Both the position numbers and the translations under genes were made by a program. Shown piece by piece: positions 33,571-42,899 of a DNA stretch of 64,000 nucleotides; the stretch's first letter is position 1; the number at the start of each line of letters is the position of its first letter. A model generated the notes under the pieces. That model worked only from the letters and a program-made list of their open reading frames with translations, did not search any database and had not been told where the DNA came from. Source of the DNA: Ashinkailepas kermadecensis (lineage: Eukaryota > Arthropoda > Thecostraca > Neolepadidae); the NCBI GenBank assembly GCA_034440615.1, contig JAOTOM010003864.1, positions 1-64,000 of the forward strand, in the 5' to 3' direction.

Positions 33571-33723
33571 ATTGGCGTCAAAAATAGCTTGGCAGTCAGG
33601 CTGGGTGTCCTGACACCTGAATATCCTGCATAGGCATTGGTGTGGTGGGAAACACTACACCGATGCAGGATATTCAGATGCCAAGACGCTCAGCCTGACT
33701 GCCAAACTATTTGTGACGCCAAT
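33571..33723. mobile_element. Hairpin-like element with 61-bp inverted arms (MITE-like)
   Basis: Arms 33571-33631 and 33663-33723 are inverted copies with about ten mismatches (ATTGGCGTCAxAAATAGxTTGGCAGTCAGGCTG outermost, in parts; GAATATCCTGCAT innermost) around a 31-base loop. No coding capacity. A target duplication was not identified. Confidence 0.75.
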
Positions 33724-33849
33724 AGTCCATAAGTGCCCGTTGACGAAACGGGTGCATAAGCGCTAAGTGCTCATAAAAACGTGCTGACCACGTGAACACG
33801 GTTTGGTGTTCGGTGTCGTGTGTTCAGTGTCGGGCGTTCGGAATCGAGT

Positions 33850-33890
33850 GGCAGGTGTCAGGTGTCAGGTGTCAGGTGTCAAGGTGCTGG
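33850..33890. repeat. GTGTCAG short tandem repeat
   Basis: Four to five copies of CAGGTGT, flanked by further GTGTCGGGTG variants (33800-33940). Confidence 0.8.
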
Positions 33891-33959
33891 ACGTCTGGTT
33901 TTCTGTGTCGGGTGTTTTGCGTCGGGTTTGGTGTCCTGGGTAGCCACACGTGTCAGGAC

Positions 33960-34660
33960 AGACCTGAGAGGCATTCCAAATACAGCATTACGGATACACT
34001 CTCCTCACCACGTGCCTCGCGGCTGCGAGCGGAGCGTTCCGCGTTCGCACGATTACATTGTCGAGGCTGTTCCGCTCGCTGAAGTGCATGTCATCGCCCG
34101 AGCCAGCGGCAACGACGGCATGACGGAGCGCAGGCGAATGCAACAATCCCAGCGATAGTTTCTCACCTGCTGGCTGGTGCTTCCGCGCTTCACGCGCGCA
34201 AGTGCAAACCTAGTCATCGATGACCTTGATCACAAACCATGGGAAATAGGCCACCACATTATTGGTGGGCGTGATCTACTCAGCTGCCATCATCTTGAAT
34301 GAATCCCGAAGACCCATGACACTTATCGAAATTTGGTGGAATGTCTCCGGTGTTTCTCAGAGAATAACCCCGAGAAAGTCGGAATGTCCGACCTTCCTTT
34401 TGTTAAGATAATACCTGGAAGCAATACTTGAAGCTGGGGAATCAGTGAAGATTATAATCGTATGGCACAAAAACGGCTTCAAATATTCAAAGAAATGCTC
34501 TCACAGTTGATGTACTTGCAAGGTGCCGTTTTATATATTTTTGAGGTGGAAAGTCCCCCCTCAATGTTGGCTATCCGCCTCCAAATAATTTCAACTTTTA
34601 ACATGGGACCCTATGGAGTGTCCCCCCCCAATCAATTTGAGTTCGCCCATTGCCTTCATG
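33960..34660. other. No recognisable gene
   Basis: The plus frames at 33792-34158 derive from the preceding repeat and GC-rich sequence. No domain is seen. Confidence 0.4.
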
Positions 34661-34669
34661 TATTGTGCC

Positions 34670-34694
34670 CCCTCCCCCCAAAAAAAAAAAAAAA

Positions 34695-34733
<39 letters not shown>

Positions 34734-34735
34734 CA
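34670..34735. repeat. C-run, A-run and (AAT)n microsatellite
   Basis: CCCCCTCCCCCC, 17 A and about 14 AAT units. An A-run leading into a trinucleotide repeat can be the tail of a retroposed element, but no body was recognised. Confidence 0.9.
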
Positions 34736-35156
34736 GAATTTAGCACCCATGTGTGCTTGTCAAGCAGTCTTCAACACAGCGTGGTGGGCATGCAAATACT
34801 CGATACTTACTTAGCCAAGTCTACGCATATATTACAGGTTCAGAAGTGTGGAAGATGTAAAATGAAACTCGCTTGCAGTGCCTTCTCGCTGCTCCATTCA
34901 TGACGGATCCCAAATAATCTGCAACTATATCTTCAGCCACCTACCGAAGGCTGGCAATGCATTTGACGTGCGGTTGGCACCATTTAGAACTAATTTAGTG
35001 CCTGTTTTCTCTGCATGCGCCACCTGTGCCGCGAACACCTGCCTACTTTGTTTACATGGATACGACCAGGACCACAAAACGCAGGAGACGGCTGGTGATG
35101 TTCCCGTGTGCACAGTTCATCAACAGACCACGTTGTCGGTTGGGAATTTTCCAGCG

Positions 35157-35612
35157 CTTTTTAATTGTCTCGCTGATGTCGTCGCTCATGCAGGGAGGTT
35201 GTTGCAAGGCCTCCGCCTAGGTTTTTAATTGTCTCGCTGATGTCGTCGCTCATGCAGGAGGTTGTTGCAAGGCCTCCGCCTAGGTTTTTAATTGTCTCGC
35301 TGATGTCGTCGCTCATGCAGGAGGTTGTTGCAAGGCCTCCGCCTAGGTTTTTAATTGTCTCGCTGATGTCGTCGCTCATGCAGGGAGGTTGTTGCAAGGC
35401 CTCCGCCTAGGTTTTTAATTGTCTCGCTGATGTCGTCGCTCATGCAGGGAGGTTGTTGCAAGGCCTCCGCCTAGGTTTTTAATTGTCTCGCTGATGTCGT
35501 CGCTCATGCAGGGAGGTTGTTCCAAGGCCTCCGCCTAGGTTTTTAATTGTCTCGCTGATGTCGTCGCTCATGCAGGGAGGTTGTTGCAAGGCCTCCGCCT
35601 AGGTTTTTTTTT
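35157..35612. repeat. 63/64-bp tandem repeat, 7 copies
   Basis: Unit starts near 35161, 35225, 35288, 35351, 35415, 35479 and 35543. Copies differ mainly by CAGGAGG against CAGGGAGG (63 against 64 bases). In the 63-base copies the minus strand stays open and reads a 21-residue repeat (CMSDDISETIKNLGGGLATTS). This follows from unit length and is not evidence of a gene. Confidence 0.95.
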
Positions 35613-35795
35613 GTGTGGCGATTACAGGCATAATGCGCGCCGCAGCGCACCGCTACCCATGCCGCCATGTGCACCGCCTTTTGGCATAGCTGATGGGCAT
35701 CCTTTATTGACCTGACGGTGTAAAAGAGGTCATGTCAGGTCATTGATGAACTATGATGTGACAAGATGTAACATGTCAAACTGCTATTCGTAGAA

Positions 35796-35817
35796 ATCAC
35801 GAATTATAATTCGTGAT
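35796..35817. repeat. Perfect 22-bp palindrome
   Basis: ATCACGAATTA followed by its exact complement TAATTCGTGAT. It lies in an AT-rich stretch with several GGTCAT/AGGTCA-like words. Confidence 0.9.
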
Positions 35818-35819
35818 AA

Positions 35820-36770
35820 TTATCGATAATAATCGGGGATTTATATCACGTATTGCTCTCAAATCACCAATGTTGGATGTGGTAGGGTGATGGACGACTC
35901 AACTAAACTATCTGCACAGGTCATGGGCCTTTCCAAGGCCATCCTAGATAAATGACCTAACGTGAACTCAGATGACCTTTTCGAGTCACTATTGTGCTAT
36001 TCTGGGGTTTATTTGGAACGCTAAAGCTGAACCTGGCGCCTAACTTTACTCCTGGATACCATAAAAAGTGCTCTCGAGCACCATTTCGGGCGTCCCCAAA
36101 AATAATCCAACACATTGACCTCATGCGACCCATTATCTATGCTTTGAAATGTAGTATGTCCCGCATGGTTGGTATTTCACGATACTGAGGAACAATGGCA
36201 AACATCTAAAGCACATATCTGCTACTGCTTTCACATATGCAACGACTGAATGTGACATTTGTATGCTTTTAAAGAAAATAACCTTTGTAGTGATCTGAGA
36301 GATCACCAAGTGATCCAAAGCATAAAAATCGGGTGCCATTCGCGAGATCTCGTGACACGTAACACGCTGTTTTGTCCGGTGCCACTAGGTCTCTCCATGT
36401 GGAAATGTGATGGGGGTGTTCGTAGCAATCCCCCTCTGCACTGGCGAAGGTGGCAAAGTGCCATGCACTGGCGAGGGTTAAAATGAAGGGTGTTGGGGTA
36501 GTGTGAAGAACACCTATGCGAACAGGGACGTCCCTCGGTTACATTAGGTTGTCAAAGCTATTTCGTGCTATCCTAAGCAGTTCATACTGTTTACAGCCAA
36601 ATCCTTTCTTCTATGGTGCACAAGCGTTCTAGCATTGCTTTTGCAAGCACTTGCTCCATTCATTTGGAAAGTGTCGAGCGTTCTCTTCAATGACTACCAA
36701 GTCACGCTTGCAGCCTGATGATGCAGCACCTGATACGGGTAGGTGGAGTGGATCGATTGCGACAATGTAT
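35820..36770. other. No recognisable gene
   Basis: Scattered AGGTCA-like words but no coding signal. Confidence 0.4.
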
Positions 36771-36776
36771 CGGCTG

Positions 36777-37853
36777 GTCACTGACCCGGTTCGGCCACTG
36801 ACCCGGTCCGGCCACTGACCCGGTCCGGCCACTGACCTGGTCCGGCCACTGACCTGGTCCGGCCACTGACCTGGTCCGGCCACTGACCTGGTCCGGCCAC
36901 TGTCCCGGTCCGGCCACTGACCTGGTCCGGCCACTGTCCCGGTCCGGCCACTGTCCCGGTCCGGCCACTGACCTGGTCCGGCCACTGTCCCGGTCCGGCC
37001 GTTGACCCGGTCCGCCACTGACCTGGTCCGCCACTGACCTGGTCCGGCCACTGACCCGGTCCGGCCACTGACCTGGTCCGGCCACTGACCCAGTCCGGCC
37101 ACTGACCCGGTCCGGCCACTGACCTGGTCCGGCCACTGACACAGTCCGGTCACTGACACAGTCCGGCCACTGACACAGTCCGGCCGCTGACACAGTCCGG
37201 CCACTGACCTGGTCCGGCCACTGACCTGGTCCGGCCACTGACCCGGTCCGGCCACTGACCTGGTCCGGCCACTGACACAGTCCGGTCACTGACACAGTCC
37301 GGCCACTGACACAGTCCGGCCACTGACACAGTCCGGCCACTGACCCGGTCCGGCCACTGACCTGGTCCGGCCACTGACCTGGTCCGGCCACTGTCCCGGT
37401 CCGGCCACTGACCCGGTCCGGCCACTGACCCGGTCCGGCCACTGACCCGGTCCGGCCACTGACCCGGTCCGGCCACTGACCTGGTCCGGCCACTGACACA
37501 GTCCGGCCACTGACACAGTCCGGCCACTGCACCGGTCCGGCCACTGACACAGTCCGGCCACTGACACAGTCCGGCTACTGACACAGTCCGGCCACTGACA
37601 CAGTCCGGCCACTGACCCGGTCCGGCCACTGACCTGGTCCGGCCAATGACCTGGTCCGGCCACTGACACAGTCCGGCCACTGACACAGTCCGGCCACTGA
37701 CACAGTCCGGCCACTGACACAGTCCGGCCACTGTCCCGGTCCGACCACTGACCCGGTCCGGCCACTGACACAGTCCGGCCACTGACACAGTCCGGCCACT
37801 GACACAGTCCGGCCACTGTCCCGGTCCGGCCACTGACCCGGTCCGACCACCGA
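36777..37853. repeat. 17-bp minisatellite, about 63 copies
   Basis: The unit is CGGCCACTGACCxGGTC with two main classes, GACCYGGTC and GACACAGTC, plus a GTCCCGGTC class. The classes occur in blocks. A 17-base unit gives a 51-base (17-residue) peptide period, and all three minus frames are open for 113-282 codons (SVAGPGQWPD..), so these frames are artefacts of the unit. Confidence 0.97.
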
Positions 37854-37859
37854 CCTGGG

Positions 37860-39270
37860 CTGCCGCAATGGCGCCTGTTTAGTCAGGATAAACACCGCGT
37901 GACCTATTCTTGTGATTTTGGAAGCGCCAATCAAGTCGATTTGTCTAGTGATGCGGAACATTATGCAGTGTAGCATCATGTATGCGCTTTTGAGACTACC
38001 TTCCTGCTTTTCCGTTGGAGGGCATACAGCACACATGATTACGTGGCGGCTCGTGATGCATTGCACCGTTGAGGGACAGAAGTACGCTTTTCAAATAAAA
38101 ACGTGCATGGCTACATATCCTTGCTATCGCCTGGAATCACTTCATAAGCACGGTTGTGTATATTCTGTCCTCAGAGTGTTTGTTAATATTAAAGATGTTG
38201 CTTTGCAACATCCTACCTTATATACTTCCCCCAACACCACTCTATGCCATATGGTCAACCGTGGTGGAACATCCTGAGCTATTGGAAGAGAGGGCGCATG
38301 GCCGAAGCCATTTTCGTACAGTCAGCGCCATAGGGTCAACCTGGGTTAGTTAGTTATTAGGGATTTATGGCGCATCGACTTCATTGGTCATGTAGGGGGT
38401 CAACCTGGACCGCGTCGGGGGAAAATCATTCGCCCCTATGGAGGCCTTTGTATTCTGGAGTGACCGATGCTTGAAATTGAACAGCGAGCTGAAACCTGCT
38501 GTATCATTTCTTTTATCGATTAGAGGACTATGTAGAAAAAGCGTGCCAGCATCATTCCAGGTCCTGAAATGCTGTCAGGTTGAACGAGGCTGCCCTAAAA
38601 AAAAAATATTGACCACTCATGATTATTTCGGAGTCCGATAAATTTTGCTCAAAAGTGCGGTATCACCTGCATGTTGTAGTACTACCATTTGGTATGTCTC
38701 GACTACTTCTCATTTGTTCAAATCAGGTCATTAACCTCAAGTCATGCCAACTTTGGAATATGCTTCCTGCTTGCCTCGTTTTTATGCAAAGGAAATATAT
38801 TTATTGGCACATGGTGTGGTAACAACAATTTAATGTTGCCTAGTAACTCAGAACTGGTTAATCTAATGACTCAGGTCACGTGCCATCCTCGACTAGCTGG
38901 GTCAAGACACTACTAACCATGTAAGTGAGTTCAAAGAACTGTAAATAAGCGACGACTGCAGCTCCATGAGACTAAAATAATCAATGAATTGGCAGTTAGC
39001 GCGCACGATTCCCTAAAAGTGACCTGAAGGCCACGAACATCACTTGAGGTTTCATCAGGTCAACCCAGGTCAGCGACCTCACCATGTATCTCCGATGGAG
39101 CCCAGAGTCCCATCTTGAGTTGCTATTGTCACTGTGGTACTTCTAGAAAGCCAAAAAGTAAAGTATTGCTAAAATGAAACTCCGCTCACGCCTGTAATAA
39201 TAATCATGACAATCCGTGCATATAGTGAAGTGCACATCACCTTGAATGATCTCTAGTGACCGTAGCCGTC
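37860..39270. other. No recognisable gene
   Basis: Contains GGTCA-rich segments (38860-39260) similar in style to 5700-6690. No domain-bearing frame. Confidence 0.4.
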
Positions 39271-39299
39271 AACCTAGGTGAAGAATGAAGACACATTTT

Positions 39300-39515
39300 T
39301 ATGGCTAATACCTGCCCAGGCTTACCCAACGGCAGCTCCAGGTAGGTACATGGGTTCTTTTACGACGCATCCGACTGCTGAGTCATATAGCGTCGCCAAC
39401 CTCTCGCGTCAGTTGGTCTCGGATGGACTCGGTAATCCCACCGGTTGTGGGATTCGAACTCATGATCTTATGACCAAGAGTCCAACTCCCCAACGGTAGC
39501 TCGACGTTTTTTGTG
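39300..39515 (-). mobile_element. tRNA-derived SINE
   Basis: On the minus strand the sequence contains a tRNA-like head: GAGCTACCGTTGGGGAGTTGG (A-box region, in parts), an anticodon-arm-like ACTCTTGGTCATAAG and the B-box GAGTTCGAATCCC. The anticodon arm resembles a tRNA-Lys(CTT) source. It cannot be a functional tRNA gene, since the acceptor arm is not paired. The body continues to about 39300. Confidence 0.7.
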
Positions 39516-39529
39516 AGGCGCATAGTTTT

Positions 39530-40080
39530 TGGGATCCAGGAGAGACAGAAATCGCTACTGTGAAGTTGGACTTGCCGGCCACCACGGCGTGGGTTAATGC
39601 CAAATTGTGTCTCGTGAGAGCTGTGACACACCTGAAAGCCCTACCGCCAGCGTATGGGATGTTGTTTTGCCTTAACGCTACCTACCTATCCTGTTATTCT
39701 TGACTGATGTTTTTAGCTGCAGATTGTTCCCAATGCGGGATGCCAGTGTTGCCAGTGATGTTTTACTGCGAATTCCTCTGTAACGGGGTACGGTATAATG
39801 GGCCGGTATTTATTACGGTCGAGTCGGAAAGTCGATAGGAATGCTCCAAAGTAGCAGGAAAATCAGCTTGAATGACCCGATCGGCTAGGTCTAGCAGCAA
39901 GCCTGACCATGACGGTCTTCACAGACTTTGCAACAACTTTGCAGCGGGCATCCTATAACCTTATAATAAGCACCGACATAGCTTCGTTGCCTTATATTTC
40001 AATGTATTTATCGACCAGGTGCAGGGTCGCCTACCGTCTCTTCTGCACTCTTTTATATACAATCACGTCTTCCATTTTTT
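39530..40080. other. No recognisable gene
   Basis: Only short frames. No repeats of note. Confidence 0.4.
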
Positions 40081-40086
40081 AAGATC

Positions 40087-40275
40087 CTAGTTTTTAGCAG
40101 CACAGTATTTGCAACAGGGAATATGAGCGTTTCGCATGATGTTTTTATCACATTTCTCCTGTAGTTCGGTTATGAGTGCAGTGCAATTGTTTGTATTATT
40201 GGGCCTGTTTGAACATGCGATGCATGATGCCATAGCATATTGCAATTGAATGTCTGGATTGTCGTAGTTATTGCA
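40087..40275 (-). CDS. Candidate terminal exon, small cysteine-rich secreted-type protein
   Basis: After a good acceptor (TTTACAACCCAG, ending at 40276) 62 codons run to a TAG. The peptide has eight cysteines (CNNYDNPD..., CIAC, NNCTALITELQEKC, HIPCCKYC), far more than chance in this AT-rich stretch, and a helix-like LITELQEKC. The family is not recognised. The cysteine spacing suggests an extracellular domain. Upstream exons on the minus strand were not identified; frames at 40564-40300 are possible but unsupported. Confidence 0.35.
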   Translation of the reverse strand, partial: CNNYDNPDIQLQYAMASCIACSNRPNNTNNCTALITELQEKCDKNIMRNAHIPCCKYCAAKN

Positions 40276-40839
40276 CTGGGTTGTAAAGCCCCGCAAGACG
40301 AACTGAATGTACCAAGGAACATTTCGAAGTACTTCGAAACTGAAGTGATGAACTTGCTACTCCTTGCTCGTGTTTCGCACCACAAAGCGCTCCACTGGTA
40401 AGACAAGTCCGCTGTATTAAAGCTTTATCCGCAGTGATAAATAGGTCACCTGCTCCCTCCCTCTGCACAAACGTCCCCAATTTGGACACTCTCGATATCC
40501 CGCTGATGTTGTGCAACATTATATCGTCAAGCACAACGCGTCGGATAACGAAACGAGCAGGCATCTATTCGATATCTCCTTTCCACACCACATAATGCCG
40601 TGTATATTCATGAGCAACGTGACTTCGACATAAACGACAAAATTACAAAGCAATCCTGCCAACACCCTTGCTTGAAGCAGCGACTGGTAAAATTTGACCC
40701 TATTATTCTCAATAGGATGCATGAAAAGAAGAACTGGGACAACTCTACACGTTTCATAACTCCGTTGTGGCAGTTGATGGCTCGAAAATGGCACACAACA
40801 AAAACTCAGGGGGTGAATCCGCCTCGCACAAGGTTAAGG

Positions 40840-41560
40840 AATAAGAACACGACGCAACGGTACGGCGCATTACGTTACGGTAGATGTGCATTACAGGACG
40901 GGGCGGGAACTGGCCGGAACTGAAAAAGGAACTAGTCAAATGGGACTGGATGGGGTTGGATGGGACGGGGCGAAAGGGTACGGATAGTGAAAAAAACTGG
41001 ATATGACGGGACAGAACTGGGTGCGAAAGAATAGGACGGATTTGCCAAAAACAGAACGGGAAAACGTGGAACGAGACAAGACGGAGTGAGACGGGGAAGG
41101 AAGGGATAATATGGAACGGGTGGAAAAGGGATGGGCTGGAACGGGATGGGACATAAAAAAATTGGATGGAACGGGGCATGGTGCGAAATGAACGTGAGGG
41201 AAATGCATGGGAGTGAAATGAGGGTGGAAGAGAAAATAGGTGGGACCTGAATGAAACGGCGCCGGGAATGAACGTCACGGAACGGGAAACGAAAAACACT
41301 AGACGGAACGGAGCATGCATGGTATGGGACAAAACGTGGCCAAACTGGGCGGTATTGGATGAGAAAGAAATGGAGAGGACGGGAAATGGATTTGAAGGGT
41401 AGACAGAAACACATATTGACGTGACGGGACAGGACATGGACGGCATGAAACCGGAAGTGGACATCTAGAAATGGAAGATGAACGTCTCGAGATGAGGTGG
41501 GAAGTGTGATACAGGACAGAGGAAGCGAAAAAATAAGTGAACAAAGTAGGATAGCTATCT
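40840..41560. repeat. Purine-rich degenerate GGGACGGAAxGG repeat
   Basis: The plus strand is a run of words such as GGGACTGGA, GGATGGGACGGGG, GGAACGGGA and GACAGGACATGG, period roughly 10-25. The minus strand is therefore pyrimidine-rich and open in several frames (up to 236 codons, PSRSFRTM-like), which I do not call. Confidence 0.75.
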
Positions 41561-41840
41561 TCATGAGGGGTAAATGGGATAGTCATGTTCCTTGAGCTTT
41601 CACAGGGGATCGAGCATTTCTTCCCCGAGCGCCACCACCGCACTCAATCGGACAAAGGGAAGAGGTCAAGCTCTACTGCCTTGGGCCCCAGGACGCGGGG
41701 TGGTGCTGGGGGGGGGGGGGGCGGATCCTCTCCCTATATCTGGAAATTTAGCATTGGTCCTATGATGTTGGCTAGGAAGAATCGGTGCTAGAGAGCTGTT
41801 CAGTACCCCACGCCTCTTAAATTCGGACATTGCGCCACCT

Positions 41841-41933
41841 ATGCCTGCTGACATGCAGTCGACAATGGCGGCGTGTGTACTGGCCCTGCAGCAGCGTCTG
41901 CAACCTTCCGCCGGTGCGGAAGACATTTGCAGG
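41841..41933 (+). other. Possible first exon, 31 codons, unproven
   Basis: ATG at 41841 opens MPADMQSTMAACVLALQQ... and reaches GTAGGG after a complete codon. A possible acceptor CCTTGCAG ends at 42089; the next stretch contains a Cys-bearing frame (DDCVKSAVNHYVSCQ) but in a different phase. Suggestive only. Confidence 0.15.
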
Positions 41934-42479
41934 GTAGGGCGTGCGCTTAATTTTGTGGTACTTCCAATGAATTACAAAGGATCCCAAGGTATAAATTATT
42001 GCTGCCTTCGAGGTGACCTACATAGTCATTCATGATTCAGCATGGTAGAAACGGCTGTGTGTGGAGAACATGTACGAACGTCCTTGCAGTTCTTCCGGTG
42101 TGGGACCTTTTTAACGCAGGAGAAAACACAAATACAACTTCAGCCGATGACTGTGTCAAATCCGCCGTGAATCACTATGTTTCTTGTCAAGGATCCACGC
42201 CGGGCGTATCATTAGTGTCTATCTGAGTGAATAACTTGTTGTTCGACGATAATGACACATAAATAGTGCAATACGTCAATTATACGCAGAGATGTTTCCT
42301 GCAAGGCCTGTGCTGGTGCCCCTCCCAAATTTGTCAAAAGAACATGGCCACACAGCTCAGAAAAACCCGGTTCACTGCCCTTGGCCCTATTTGAACAAAT
42401 ATGCTAACAATCGTGTTGTCATTGGGTTAGGATGTTCAATGATAATTAAATAAAAAAGGACTCGAAATAATATTTTAGT

Positions 42480-42862
42480 TTATACAGCAACATAAAAATA
42501 ACGCTGTCAGCTTCTTTGTTTTTCCTAAGTTTTCACATTTAGCCTGAATTCTTGCTGGGATGGCTGCATGGACCAGGGTCCTGTGCTAAGCAGAATTTAT
42601 TGCGTGAACCCTGGTCCCACCTCTTGATCCGTGAATTCCAGCTTAACGGCATAATTTCTACCGACAGCTAAACGTGCCGTCAGTGCACCTACACGGCCGC
42701 CCCAGTGCCTGGTCCCCGGCATGATCAGGCAAACTTAGCCAACTGACCCTCCCAATCGGGAGCCATACGGGCGCGTGAAGCGTCTCAAGGAGGAACTCCT
42801 CTCTCTTGCCAGGAGAGAGACCGATGGAATCCGGCGTTCTAACCGACTGAGAGCTCAGTCTG
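42480..42862 (-). mobile_element. SINE-like repeat with tRNA-like head, copy 2 of the dispersed repeat
   Basis: Read on the minus strand, the element opens with CTGAGCTCTCAGTCGGTTAG and AACGCCGGATTCC, which resembles a tRNA A-box region, and continues into the body shared with 17060-17225 (TTATGCCGTTAAGCTGGAATTC; GTTCACGCAATAAATTCTGC). The body contains ACCAGGGT and ACCCTGGT as a 46-base hairpin. The 17-kb copy has only the body, so the family is a plausible SINE. Confidence 0.5.
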
Positions 42863-42863
42863 T

Positions 42864-42899
42864 TTGAGCCGTCCCGATAGCTCTATCGGGACGGCTCAA
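42864..42899. repeat. Perfect hairpin, 17-bp arms with 2-base loop
   Basis: TTGAGCCGTCCCGATAG, CT, CTATCGGGACGGCTCAA. It abuts the tRNA-like head of the repeat at 42480-42862. Confidence 0.95.

Noticed and set aside
35161..35397. Minus-strand 21-residue peptide repeat
   Set aside because: Only the 63-base copies keep frame; the 64-base copies in the same array shift it, so there is no selection for coding.
36777..37853. A CRISPR-like array
   Set aside because: Repeats are directly adjacent with no unique spacers, and the DNA is eukaryotic.
36629..38066. Long minus-strand open frames (up to 282 codons) reading SVAGPGQWPD-like repeats
   Set aside because: They come from a 17-bp unit with no stop codon; all three frames give the same repeating peptide, with no start context or splice sites.
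39440..39515. A functional tRNA-Lys gene on the minus strand
   Set aside because: B-box and anticodon-like arm are present but the acceptor and D arms do not pair; a SINE is the better reading.
40754..41564. Minus-strand frames of 210 and 236 codons (Ser/Pro/Phe-rich)
   Set aside because: The opposite strand is a purine-rich degenerate repeat; the composition explains the open frames and the two overlap in different frames.
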